Source: Zea mays
Lineage: Eukaryota > Streptophyta > Magnoliopsida > Poales > Poaceae
Direction of reading: 5' to 3'
Assembly (NCBI RefSeq): GCF_902167145.1
Contig: NC_050097.1
Location: 232,829,034-232,893,033 of the forward strand
Length of the DNA stretch: 64,000 nucleotides
The stretch's first letter is position 1. Every line of letters starts with the position of its first letter. The notes beneath the pieces were generated by a model. That model was not told where the DNA came from and searched no databases. It saw nothing but the letters and a program-made list of their open reading frames with translations. The position numbers and the translations under genes were made by a program. This document shows positions 22,960 through 34,362 of this stretch, piece by piece.

Positions 22960-24711
22960 TCACTTGAAGTTGTTGAGCTCTTCCTGCATGGCCAACACCC
23001 AGTCCGGATCTAGCAAGGCCTCTTCTACCCTGAAAGGCTCAATAGAAGAGACAAAAGAGTAATGCTCACAAAAATTAGCTAATCTAAAGCGAGTGGTTAC
23101 TCCCTTGCTAATGTCAACCAAAATCTGGTCGATGGGATGATTCCTTTGAATCATCGCTCGAACTTGAGTTGGAGGGGCCTGTGGTACTTCTTCCTCCTCA
23201 TCTTGGACATCCTGTGCTCCCCCTTGATCACACGCCTCCTCTTGAGGTACCTGCTCATCATCTTGAGTTGGGGGTACACCGTTGTTGAGGAAGAAGGTTG
23301 ATCTTTCTCTTGGTGTTCCTATGGTCGCACATCTCCAATCGCCATGGTATGAATCGCGTCCATTGGAACATCATCCTCATCTACGTCATCAAGATCAACT
23401 TGCTCTCTCGGAGAGCCATTAGTTTCATCAAATACAACGTCGCTAGAGACTTCAACCAAACCCGATGATTTGTTGAAGACTCTATACGCCTTTGTATTTG
23501 AGTCATAACCTAACAAAAACCCTTCTACGGCTTTGGGAGCAAATTTTGAATTTCTACATTTCTTCACGAGAATGTAGCATTTACTCCCAAAAACTCGAAA
23601 ATACGAAACGTTGGGTTTGTTACCGGTTAGAAGCTCGTATGACGTCTTCTTGAGGAGGCGATGAAGGTAGACCCGGTTTATGGCGTGGCAAGCCGTGTTC
23701 ACAGCTTCCGACCAAAACCGCTCGGGCGTCTTGAATTCTCCAAGCATCGTCCTCGCCATGTCTATAAGCGTCCTGTTCTTCCTCTCTACCACACCGTTTT
23801 GCTGTGGGTGTGTAGGGAGCGGAGAACTCTTGCTTGATTCCTTCCTCCTCAAGAAACTCCTCCACTTGCAGGTTCTTGAACTCGGACTCGTTGTCGCTAC
23901 TTATCTTCTTCACCTTGAGCTCAAATTAATTTTGAGCTCTCCTTAGGAAGCGCTTGAGGGTCCCTTGGGTTTCAGATTTATCCTACAAAAAGAATACCCA
24001 AGTGAAGCGGGAAAAATCATCAACAATAACAAGACCATACTTACTTCCCCCGATGCTAAGGTAGGCGACGGGTCCGAAGAGGTCCATATGCAATAGCTCC
24101 AGAGGTCTTGATGTAGTCATCACGTTCTTGTTGTGATGAGCACTTCCCACTTGTTTACCTGCTTGACAAGCTGCACAAGGTCTATCTTTTTCGAAAGTTA
24201 CATTTGTTAGACCTAACACATGTTCTCCCTTTAGAAGCTTGTGAAGGTTCTTCATCCCCACATGTGCTAGACGGCGATGCCACATCCAGCCCATGCTAGT
24301 CTTAGCGATTAAGCATGCATCTAGATCGGCTTCCTCCTTCGAAAAATCAACTAAACAGAGTTTGCCGTCTAGTACACCCTTAAAAGCTAATGAACCATCA
24401 CTCCTTCTAAAGACAGACATATCTACGCTTGTAAATAAGCAGTTGTAACCCATATTACATAATTGACTAACGGACAACAAGTTATATCCAAGCGATTCTA
24501 CTAAAAACACATTAGAAATGGAATGCTCGGAAGAAATAGCTATTTTTCCTAGTCCTTTAACCTTGCCTTGATTCCCGTCACCGAATATGATTGAGTCTTG
24601 AGAATCTTTGTTCATGACGTAGGAGGTGAACATCTTCTTCTCCCCCGTCATGTGGTTTGTGCATCCGCTGTCGATAATCCAGCTTGAGCCCCCGGATGCA
24701 TAAACCTGCAA
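22960..24711 (-). pseudogene. Copia protease-integrase region, frameshifted
   Basis: 24711-23983 holds the protease (WIIDSGCTNHM), the pre-integrase HRRLAH motif and the start of the integrase core (DLFGPVAYLSIGG). A stop at 23983-23985 follows. The integrase continues at 23913-23620, shifts frame near 23815 and continues at 23852-23319 (NGVVERKNRTL). A last short piece with WVLAMQEEL lies at 23154-22960. The main frame is shared with gag and RT, so the shift near 23815 is a mutation. Confidence 0.88.
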
Positions 24712-24717
24712 GGCAAA

Positions 24718-27078
24718 TTAGGCTTGGGTTTTAGGTACCCAACTCTTGTTGGGTCCTACAAGGTTAGTTACAATAGCCTTAGGGACCCAAATGCAAGTCT
24801 TGTCTCCCTTGCATTTGGCTCCCACCTTTTTAGCAATCACCTTTTTATTTTTACATGAAAGAATAAATTTATCATTGCAAGCATGAAATACAGTGGTAGA
24901 TCCATTATACACTTTCTTAGGAGCATGATGAACAACATTGTTTCTAGGCATATTTATCCTATGCACAAAGGAAGAACTTGAACCAAACATGGCATGTGAA
25001 TCATAAGCATTAAAACACCTATTAGGATGAGCATTCCTAGAATATTTCCTATCATGATACAAGAAAGCATGATTTTTATGAACACTGTTAGTCATAGGGG
25101 CCTTCCCTTTCTCCTTGGCAGAGATGGGAGCCTTATGACTTGTTAAGTTCTTAGCTTCCCTTCAAAAGCCAAGCCCATCCTTAATAGAGGGATGTCTGCC
25201 AACAGTGTAGGCATCCCTTGCAAATTTTAGTTTATCAAAATTATTTTTGCTAGTCTTAAGTTGGGCATTAAGACTAGCTACTTCATCATTTAATTTAGTA
25301 ATGGAAATTAAATGTTCATTGCAAGCATCAACATTAAAGTCCTTACACCTATTGCAAATTACTACATGTTCCACATGAGAACTAGTCTTATTTGCTTCTA
25401 ATAATTTAGCATTTAAATCATCATTAATGCTCTTTAAACTAGAAATGGTCTCATGACAAGCAGAAATTTCACATGAAAGCACTTCATTTCTCTTAACCTC
25501 TAAAGCAAGAGACTTTTGCACACTTACAAATTTATCATGTTCTTCATATAAGAGATCCTCTTGCTTTTCTAAAAGTCTATCCTTCTCATTCAAAGCATCG
25601 ATTAATTCATTGATCTTATCAATTTTAGTTCTTTCTAAACCTTTGAATAAACTAGTGTAATCAATTTCATCATCACTAGAGTCCTCATCACTAGAAGTAG
25701 AGTACTTAGGAGTTTCTCTAGTGATTACCTTCTTTTCCTTTGCCATTAGGCAAGTGTGGCGCTCGTTGGGGAAGAGCGACGATTTGTTGAAGGCGGTGGC
25801 GGCGAGTCCCTCGTCGTCGGAGTCGGATGAAGAACAATCCGAGTCCCACTCTTTTCCATGGTGTGCCTCGCCCTTAGCCTTCTTGTACGCCTTCTTCTTT
25901 TCCTTCTTCCTGCTTTTCTCTTGTCCCTGGTCACTATCATTATCGGGACAGTTAGCAATAAAGTGACCAGTCTTACCACACTTGAAGCAGGAGCGCTTTC
26001 CCTTCGTCTTGTTCCTTTTGGGGTGCTCCTTGCGACCCTTTAGCGCCGTCTTGAAGCGCTTGATGATGAGGGCCATTTCTTCCTCGTTAAGCCCGACCGC
26101 CTCAACTTGCGCCACCTTGCTAGGTAGCGCCTCCCTGCTACTTGTTGCTTTAAGAGCAACGGTTTGAGGCTTGTGGATTGGGCCATTCAACGCCTCATCA
26201 ACGTATCTTGCCTCCTTGATCATCATTCGCCCGCTTACGAACTTTCCAAGTATTTCCTCGGGCGACATCTTGGTGTACCTAGGATTTTCACGAATACAGT
26301 TTACAAGATGTGGATCAAGGAAAGTGAAAGACCTTAGCATTAGGCGGACGACATCGTGGTCCGTCCATCTCGTGCTTCCATAGCTCCTTATTTTGTTGAC
26401 CAGGGTCTTGAGCCTGTTGTATGTTTGGGTTGGCTCCTCCCCCCTGATCATTGCGAACCTCCCTAGTTCGCCCTCCACCAACTCCATCTTGGTGAGCATG
26501 GTGACATCATTTCCCTCATGCGAGATCCTAAGGGTGTCCCAAATCTGCTTGGCGTTATCCAAGCCGCTCACCTTATGGTACTCTTCCCTGCACAAGGATG
26601 CTAAAAGAACAGTGGTAGCTTGTGCATTTTTGTGAATTTGTTCATTTATAAACATGGGATTATCCGAACTATCGAATTGCATTCCATTCTCAACTATCTC
26701 CCATATACTTGGATGAAGAGAGAACAAGTGGCTACGCATTTTGTGACTCCAAAATCCGTAGTCCTCTCCATCGAAGTGTGGGGGTTTGCCAAGAGTAATG
26801 GAAAGCAAATGTGTATTTGAATTATGCGGAATATGAGAGTAATCAAAAGAAAAGTTCGAGTTGACCCTTTTCTTTTTCTCGTAGTCGTCGTCGTCCTTTT
26901 GGGAAGAAGAAGACTCGTCGCTGTCGTAGTAGACTATCTTCTTGATGCACCTCTTCTTCTTCTCGTCCTTCTTCTTGTGACTTGAGCCCGAGTCAGTGGG
27001 CTTGTCGTCTTTTGGCTCATTGATGAAGGACTCCTTCTCCTTGTCGTTGATCACTATCCCATTTCCCTTTGGATCCAT
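24718..27078 (-). pseudogene. Copia gag with zinc knuckle
   Basis: The long open frame 27078-25162 (638 residues) starts MDPKGNG, contains an acidic Ser-rich stretch, the capsid-like UBN2 region, the knuckle CFKCGKTGHFIANC and a C-terminal coiled coil, as in Opie/Ji gag. A TGA at 25162-25164 ends it. The same frame reopens at 25095-24718 with the WVPK...NLVGPNKSWVPK segment that normally precedes the protease, and stops at 24718. Gag itself may still be translatable. Confidence 0.9.
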
Positions 27079-27128
27079 CCCTTCGGGCGATTAGTCCCTT
27101 TCTTGAAGAGAACGACTCTGATACCAAT

Positions 27129-28485
27129 TGAGAGCACCTAGAGGGGGGGGGGTGAATAGGTGATCCTATAAAAACTTAAAACTCAAGGCCACAAACTTGA
27201 TTAAGTGTTAGAACAATAAAGCCAAGTGGCTAGAGAGGAGTTCTTGCTAAACACGATAACCACAAAGAGAGGCATAGTGGTTTATCCCGTAGTTCGGCCA
27301 AGTCCAACACTTGCCTACTCCACGTTGTGGCGTCCCAACGGACGAGGGTTGCACTCAACCTCTTTCAAGCGGTCCAAAGACCCACTTGAATACCATGGTG
27401 TTTCTCTTTGTTTTACTATATCCCGCTTGCGAGGAATCTCCACAACTTGGAGCCTCTCGCCCTTACAATTTTATGATCACAAAGAAGCACAGAAGTAAGG
27501 GTGGGAAAAGCAACGCACACAAGACAAAAAATCAGAGCACAAACACGCACACAAGTCACAACTCGAGCTCGCAACACAACCCGAAGAGTTCTCTACTCAA
27601 ATGGAGCTCTACTTGCTATCACAAAGAATCAAATGCGCAGAAATAGAGTCTTGGTGCTTAGGGATGCTCAAAGAATGCTTGGTGTTCTCCTCCATGCGCC
27701 TAGGGGTCCCTTTTATAGCCCCAAGGCAGCTAGGAGCCGTTGGAAGCAATCCAAGAAGGCAAATCTTGCCTTCTGTCGGGTGGCGCACCGGACAGTCCGG
27801 TGCACCACCGGACAGTCCGGTGCACCACCGGACATCCCCTGTTCACAGTCCGGTGCAGATTGCTTTCCAAATTTGGCGCAGCCGACCGTTGAAGATTTGG
27901 AGCCGTTGGCGCACCGGACAGTCTGGTGCCCCCATCCGACCGTTGGCTCAGCCACGCGTCACGCGCGGATTGCGCGGCCGACCGTTGGCACGCCCGACCG
28001 TTGGCTCACCAGACAGTCTGGTGAATTATAGCCGTGCGTTGTTGACTTGATTCCCGAGAGCAGCGACTTCGCCGCAGATGACTCACCGGACAGTCCGGTG
28101 CACCACCAGATAGTCCGGTGATTTATAGCCGTACGCCACCGTCGAGACCCAAGAGCAGGCTGTTCACCGGGACTGGTCCTGGCACACCTGACACTGTCCG
28201 GTGCACCACGCCGGACACTGTCCGGTGCACCACCGGACAGTTCGGTGCACCCAGACCGAGCTGCCTTTTGGCTGAACACAGCTAAGTTTTCTCCAAAGCG
28301 ATCTCTTCTATTTCTAGCACTTAGACACAATACATTAGTCTTCAAAACAATGTACTAAGAAACATACCTTTAATCTTGATTTGCACTTCTTGAGTCTTTG
28401 GCACAAATATTACTCAAAGCATTTGTGTGGAGCACTAAATCACCAAAATATTATAGAAATGGCCCAAGGGCACATTTCCCTTTCA
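27129..28485 (-). repeat. 5' LTR of the Opie/Ji-like element
   Basis: The 1,357 bp LTR starts TGAGAGCACC at 27129 and ends CCCTTTCA. Compared with the 3' LTR it has an extra palindrome copy (27786-27802 and 27806-27822 side by side). The minus-strand promoter lies in this LTR. Confidence 0.92.
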
Positions 28486-28490
28486 CCTCC

Positions 28491-29093
28491 ACGTCAGCTA
28501 GTTGTTGGTCGGCTGACAGATTCTCTACAACAATGTAGAGGTCCGATTGCTTTTCTATATGCCTTGGTATGTTGCTTGGGGTCCCACACCTTGGAATGGC
28601 CGTTTGGGGTGTATTTATAGTCCCAAACACAAAACTAGCCGTTGGAGAAAAATTGTGCTCTCTGCGGCACACGGGACAGTCCAGTGGTGCACCGGACAGT
28701 GCACTGTTCACTGTCCGGTGCGCCTAGCCGTTGGTCTGACACTGCAGACGACCGTTGGTGCGCAGGCTTTTTGCACCGGGCACTCCGGATGTCACACCGG
28801 ACAGTCCGTGGTCTTCTCTCCATAGTGCCACCTGGAACTAGTCGTTGGGCTACTGTTCCTGGTGCACCGGACAGTCCGCATGCAACACTTCCTTTGTTTT
28901 TTGGACTTCACTTGATCTTCATAATATCTTCTTTTGAGGTGTTGTTTCCCTCAATGTCTTGGTCCAAGTAACTTTACCATCCTGTGAACTACAAACACAA
29001 ACACTAGCAAACACATTAGTCCACAGGTTATGTTGATCATTAAACACTAAAATCTATTGAGCCAAATGGGTCGGGATCCATTTTCCTTACACA
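28491..29093 (-). repeat. Truncated LTR of another Sirevirus-like copia family
   Basis: The segment resembles the 35632 LTR family around GGTATTTATAG (TATA box on the minus strand) and carries CACCGGACAGTCC palindromes. It ends ATTTTCCTTACA. The other end was already missing before the 19392-28485 insertion, since the gypsy gag text on the left joins directly to it across the CCTCC site. Confidence 0.55.
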
Positions 29094-29680
29094 GTGCAAA
29101 TGACTATTTCAAATAAAGAAACACATATACATGTTATCACGATCATTAGCTAAAGAGTTGCAATATTCTAAGTATTACAACATCAAAAATTTGTTCGCAA
29201 TGCAACTCAAATTGTTGTGTAGTTTTTTCACCTTTTCTCTACATTTGATAATGCAGTCCTACACTATTGTACTACAATCGTAGCAATTGGAAAGATGTAT
29301 TTTGTTATATGTAAATCCTATTGCAACACAAGCGACTATTGCATACACAGAAACATATTCTTTACAACATAGATGTGTTATAACAATCATTAGTTAAAGA
29401 GTTGTAATATCAACGTCAGAAAAATTGTTTGCAATGCAACTTGAATCATGGCATAGTGATAACTTATGGCAACATTATACCCACCATATTGCAACACAAG
29501 CGATGATTACATAAACAAACATATTTGTATCTCACCTATCACAACCAAATGTGCATTACAACATAAAAAAATATTCAAATGCAACACAAAACATGGGAAA
29601 GTGATAACTTATTGCATCCTTCTATTAATAATTGTGATGCCACTTACTAATTTGAAAGATCTTCATACTTAGAGCCACAA
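29094..29680. repeat. Degenerate tandem repeat, AT-rich
   Basis: Related phrases recur: ATCATTAG.TAAAGAGTTG at about 29139 and 29387, GCAATGCAACT near 29196 and 29431, and ATTGCAACACAAGCGA near 29331 and 29488. Units are uneven and diverged. No protein or element ends were seen. Confidence 0.45.
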
Positions 29681-29910
29681 AACAATTTGTGTTGAAAAAA
29701 GCTCACATATCACAACGAAAAGTGCTAGTGGTTGCTATAACATACACCCCATACTAACCAAATTGTGTCCTTGCAACAGAAAGGAGTGGCATTAGAGTCA
29801 AAATAAGTAGTGCATGAATGAAACCATGTACCAACTATGAAATCTCCTTGATTCTTATGACTCTTCTATGAGCGCTCTCAAGGTCAACATGAACTTGCCA
29901 GACTCGTAGA

Positions 29911-30145
29911 CACTACTACATATATGATTCTCGAGATAGTACTATTCCCAATTATTAATGGAGACGATCACAAAATTCACATGTCTCCTAGAATACCTAA
30001 GGATTTTTGAGGCGGACATTTTATTTATCGATGCGATCAAAAACTGCTCGCCTCCTAAAGTCGATTTACAAAATACGATCAAAATCTGCACATCCTCCTA
30101 AAATTGATTTACGGAGGCGACCCTCTCTTCTGAGATTGCTTATTA
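29911..30145. mobile_element. Possible truncated CACTA terminus
   Basis: CACTACTACATATATG starts at 29911 and is followed by repeated short units like CTCCTAAA.TCGATTTACG.AGGCGA, which resemble CACTA subterminal repeats. No matching opposite end was found. Confidence 0.35.
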
Positions 30146-31402
30146 CGGGAGCTAGAGAGATGCATACAATTTAGTTATTAAGAAAAGAAGGAATACATAA
30201 CAATCACCAATGACCAATGTCTCCAAATTACTGAACATGAATTTAAAACATATTTATCCCACATATCTGGATTTTTTTTTGCAATAAAATCCAAATATCC
30301 ATCTCCTATTACATATGTTTTCAATTAAATTAATTGGGTTCTGGGATTAAAAGAAGAAGAAAAGTAAAAAATGATAAACAAGATGGAAAAGTACATGTGT
30401 TTGTTTAATACTAAAGCGAAGTAAAATACAAAACTATTGAATAAAAATATTACACATTAATTTATCTGTTGGGGGCTCTATTGCCGAAGTTACTGAAAAC
30501 TCTATATTATCAAGCTAAAACATGTTTTAGGTACCCTACAAAAGGAAAGCAAAGCTAAACTTGGTCAAAAGTAACATGTAAAGCGAATATTAGGTTATGA
30601 AGTTTCAGGTTCATAGGACTGTCACAAAGACATGAATCGAAGAAGACAGCTTCGGTCAGCTTTGATTCTACGGACATCGGTGCACATATACAGAAAATGA
30701 GGAGAAGAATCAGAAAGTTTGCTCAACATGGAAGGAGGGAAGAAAAAGACGGCGCTACCCTCATGAGACTTGTGGTCCATGCATGCGCATAAACCTTATC
30801 GGCTCGTTTGTAATTTTATACAAAGTTGTACCGTGCCACTATAAATAGGAGCATGTCATGCATAAGGACGGGGTTCAGACGTAAGAGAACCGATCGAGTC
30901 TCTCTGCCTTTGAAGCTACCTCCGTGTGCTCTCCGATCCCTTGTAAAGCCGCCAAAGGTATATCCGTAACTACTCATTATAGCGTAAGGAACAAAGGAAA
31001 ACAATAACATATCACGATGAGTAATCCATTCCATCCCTTATGTTTTTGTGATTTATTCTTACTGTTATCTTTCTTGTATTTCTCACCTTCTCCCTTTTAA
31101 CGAATCTTCAAAATAGGAGCTGATTAAAGGGAGAACTTCAAGATTTAATCACTTGCGTTGCCTTGTTTTTGACCGAAAACAAGTGACCAAACATTGGCTT
31201 AGTTTTGCCTTAATTATTATCATCATATCGCTTGCAGCCTGGTCGTTAGTTGTATATGTGGAGATAGAGAGAGGCATAAGTGCAATGCAGTGCACAGCTA
31301 GCAGCGTGAATTTGGCAGCAATTGGCTAGAGAAGATAGAGGAGCAGAGATGATATAGCAATACAACTAGCAGCTTGAATATATTAATTGGCAGCAAATAG
31401 AG

Positions 31403-31403
<1 letters not shown>
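30146..31403. other. Intergenic, mostly unassigned
   Basis: Mixed AT-rich sequence. Around 30830-30960 a TATA-like CTATAAATAG followed by moderately GC-rich text looks like the promoter/R part of a decayed LTR, but I could not define its borders. Confidence 0.35.
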
Positions 31404-31454
<51 letters not shown>

Positions 31455-31478
31455 CAGATAGAGAAATAGAGATAGATA
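31404..31478. repeat. (GATA)n microsatellite
   Basis: An uninterrupted run of GATA units from about 31404 to 31453 is followed by imperfect units (GACAGATAGAGAAATAGAGA). It lies about 350 bp upstream of the P450 start codon. Open frames across it (poly Ser-Ile-Tyr-Leu) are artefacts. Confidence 0.9.
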
Positions 31479-31821
31479 CTCGTCATTAGCTAGCGTGCCT
31501 TTTTCTGGATCGGCCCAGCTAGCGGGTGTGTCCTTTATAAGGAACGAATAGCATGTGTTGGACGGGACACGGGAAGGCCAGTACTTCTCTCCCCGTTCCC
31601 GGCCTGGATGCCACCCACAACGTTTTGATCCGCCCCGATCGCAACTCCGCACCGCGCTCCTGTTCTCAGGTGAGCCGTGAGCCTACCTGATCTCTTCTTC
31701 ATTGTAAATACTAACCGTGAAATTATCCAATTTTTGTTCATGGACATTGTTATTCAATCACGAAATTGACAGATACACACACTGTCAACTCATATCAAAA
31801 TATACATACAACCACCGCAGC

Positions 31822-33509
31822 ATGGGGATGGTAGTAAACAGCAGTGCAGTCCCGTTCTCCATCGCGCTGCTTGCCGTCGTCATCGCGGCAGTAGTAATCA
31901 CCAAGGCTGCACTGGGACGACGACGACGACGACGAACAGCCGCAGCCAACAACCCAGCACCACCACCCCGCAACGACGTCGACACCGGCCGGCGGCGTCC
32001 CCCCGCGGCCATCACCGGCGTCACCTCAGCCGTCCGACTCGTGCACGCGCTCGCCACCAAGGGTTTCGAAGCCACGCTGTACGAGCAGTACGCGAAGCTG
32101 GGGAGCGTGTTCACGGTGAGTCTCTTCGGGATGAAGACGACGACGTTCCTGGCCGGGCCGGACGTCTCGGCGCACTTCTACCAGGGGCCCGACTCCGAGA
32201 TCAGCCACGGCGACCTCCTCGAGTTCACCGTCCCCATGTTCGGCGAGGGCGTCGCCTTCGCCGTCGACGCCGCCACCCGCGCCGAGCAGCATCGCTTCTA
32301 CCTCGACGCGCTGAAGCCGGCCAGGCTAAGGTGCCATGTCGCTCCCATGCTCCAGGAAGTGGAGGTAAGTTAAGTAGCCCACATGACATGACATGCATCC
32401 CATAATAACATGCATGCCTTGCCTACGACTACGATGGATATGTTCACTTCACTGCACGTACGCAACGCATGCACATGCAGGAGTTCTTCGCGAGATGGGG
32501 GCAGCAGGGCACCGTGGACCTGAAGCAGGAGCTGGAGCAGGTGCTGATGCTGATCACGGCGCGGTGCCTGCTGGGGAAAGAGGTGCGGGAGAGGATGCTC
32601 CACGAGGTCTTCTCCGCGTACCGCGACCTCACGGAGAACAGCCTCCATCTCACCAGCCTGCTGTTCCCGTACGCGCCCACGCCGGCGGCGCGGCGGCGCG
32701 ACAGGGCGCGCGCCACGCTCTCCGGCATCTTCTCCGAGATCGTCCGCTCGCGCAGGCGCTCGGGCCGCCGAGCCGGGGACGACGACGGCGACGTGCTGCA
32801 GAGCCTCGTGGACGCCAGGTACAGGGACGGGCGCGGCACGACGGAGGCCGAGGTCACGGGGCTCGTCATCGCCATCCTCTTCGCCGGGAAGCACACGAGC
32901 TCGGCCACCAGCACGTGGACTGGCGCGCGGCTGCTGCGCCACGCGGAGTGCCTGGACGCCGCCGTCGACGAGCAGCGGAGGGTCGTGGCGGAGCGCGGGA
33001 GCGGCGTCGACTACGACGCCCTGGCGGAGATGGGCTTCTTGCACTGCTGCATCAAGGAGGCGCTGCGGATGCACCCGACGGCGCCGCTGTTCCTCCGTAG
33101 GGCGCACCGGGGCTTCACCGTGCGGACGAGGGAGGGGGCCGAGTACGATGTCCCGAGCGGGCAGACCGTGGCCAGCCCTCTGCTGATCAACCACTACATC
33201 CCCTACGTCTACAGGGACCCGCACGTGTACGACCCGCGGAGGTTCGGTCCGGGCAGGGAGGAGGACAGGGTCGGCGGGAGGTTCTGCTACAACGCGTTCA
33301 GCGGCGGGAGGCATGCCTGCCCTGGAGAAGCGTATGCGTACATGCAGGTGAAGGTGATATGGAGCCACCTGCTGAGGAACTTCGAGCTCAAGCTGGTGTC
33401 GCCGTTCCCTCGGACCGATTGGATGAAGCTTTCGCCGGAGGCGAGAGGGAAGGTGGTGGTGAGCTACAAGAGGCGGATGGTGCCGGTTGGGAGCGTGTTG
33501 GAGAACTGA
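31822..33509 (+). CDS. CYP51-family cytochrome P450, CYP51H-like
   Basis: Exons 31822-32364 and 32481-33509, GT-AG intron of 116 bp, 523 residues. An N-terminal membrane anchor (about residues 7-30) with a following Arg run places it on the ER. P450 signatures: I-helix AGKHTSS (about 316-322), ExxR as EALR (374-377), PERF-region DPRRFGPGRE (432-441), heme loop FSGGRHACPGE with ligand Cys about 461. Overall text follows plant sterol 14-demethylase (CYP51G), but family-conserved positions differ: the Tyr of the B'-C region YxF motif is Leu (LLEFTVPMFG), the GxxFD Asp is Ala (GEGVAFAV), and AGQHTS reads AGKHTS. Such divergence suggests the grass-specific CYP51H subfamily, whose oat member oxidises a triterpene. 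The substrate here is unknown. No stop or frameshift is present. A TATA-like TTTATAAGG lies near 31535. Confidence 0.85.
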
Positions 33510-33571
33510 TGTCTCTGATGGTTACTTTTGTATGAGCTGTGTGTTTGTATGCAATGTGTGTTGAGCACCAT

Positions 33572-34171
33572 TTGTGACGCTGGCACGGTCGGACGGCTTG
33601 GCCCTGAAGACTGGACGGTCCGGCTCGCGGACGGTCTGCGAATAGATCGAATAAGACACAACTAATTTCTTTTTCGTGCGAGTTTATTCCTCTAAATCCA
33701 TGGTTGCTGTCGGGAGATGACTAGAAATGGATCCAGACATTCCCTCTATATATATTAAGTCCCTCTATATATATTAACTCTCTATATATTAAGGGATACA
33801 GTCGTCAATTGCAATCATCAACAATCGATCAAACAATCAATATACCTTCCGTTTTTTACATTTTGCCTTATGAGTAGACAATAACATAGTTTTCTCCCTC
33901 TAATCTTCACCTCTCTCCGGCTCTATGTCGTTTAGAGATGTCTTAGGTGGACGGCCGGGGTCCCTCCCGGGAGCAAGATCCAGGTGCTATTGGCGAACTC
34001 CGTCGCCTCTACGCACGCGCGCACCGTCCAGCTTGTCAGACAGAAACCCTAGCCTTTGCGCCAGGTTTCGGACCGTTCGGCCCTCGACCGCAGACCGTCC
34101 GCACTTCCGCGGAGGGCACCGCCGTCGGTACTCATCATAGTGATTGGCACCCAGGTCGTCGCCAACACACT
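33572..34171 (+). repeat. Ty3/gypsy LTR abutting the P450 3' end
   Basis: Starts near TGTGACGCTGG and contains GGACGGTCCG motifs and the promoter-like CCCTCTATATATATTAAG, repeated about three times (33740-33795). It ends near CGCCAACACA and is followed by AGCGACTCCGCTAGGGACA, a common primer-binding-site type in maize gypsy elements. The left border is approximate; the 3' UTR of the P450 may overlap it. Confidence 0.6.
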
Positions 34172-34362
34172 TTTTAGCGACTCCGCTAGGGACATAGCGT
34201 AAAGATCTATCAGATCGACCCTCGATCTGATAGATCTTACCGTTCAAAAGATAGCTCTTACGTCTCTCGCCCACCAACATCATTGAGCCGACTATGGAAA
34301 CTCTGCCGGCTGAAGATCAGCAATAGTTCGAAGAACACAAGGAGCAGCTGGTCAAGGAAGCG
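34172..34362 (+). pseudogene. Start of gypsy gag, interrupted by the solo LTR
   Basis: After the primer-binding-like site, a frame opens METLPAEDQQ then a TAG, then FEEHKEQLVKEA, and is interrupted at 34362 by the copia solo LTR. The frame resumes at 44229 after the duplicated AAGCG. Confidence 0.6.

Larger units (their letters stand above)
19392..28485 (-). mobile_element. Full-length Opie/Ji-like Sirevirus copia retrotransposon
   Basis: A 9,094 bp element on the minus strand. It has two LTRs, a 5-bp target duplication CCTCC (19387-19391 and 28486-28490), a primer-binding site facing tRNA-Met (plus CTCTGATACCAAT, 27114-27126) and a polypurine tract next to the 3' LTR (plus ATCTCCCCCTTTTTGG, from 20718). 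Order along the minus strand is gag, protease, integrase, reverse transcriptase, RNase H, which defines copia. The coding region is broken by stops and frameshifts, so it is not autonomous now. Assignment to Opie/Ji is from recalled gag and LTR text. Confidence 0.93.

Noticed and set aside
31298..31652. Minus-strand open frames rich in Ile/Tyr/Leu/Ser
   Set aside because: They translate the GATA microsatellite in two frames.
32370..33368. 332-codon minus-strand open frame
   Set aside because: Antisense shadow of the P450 second exon; GC-rich codon bias opens all frames.
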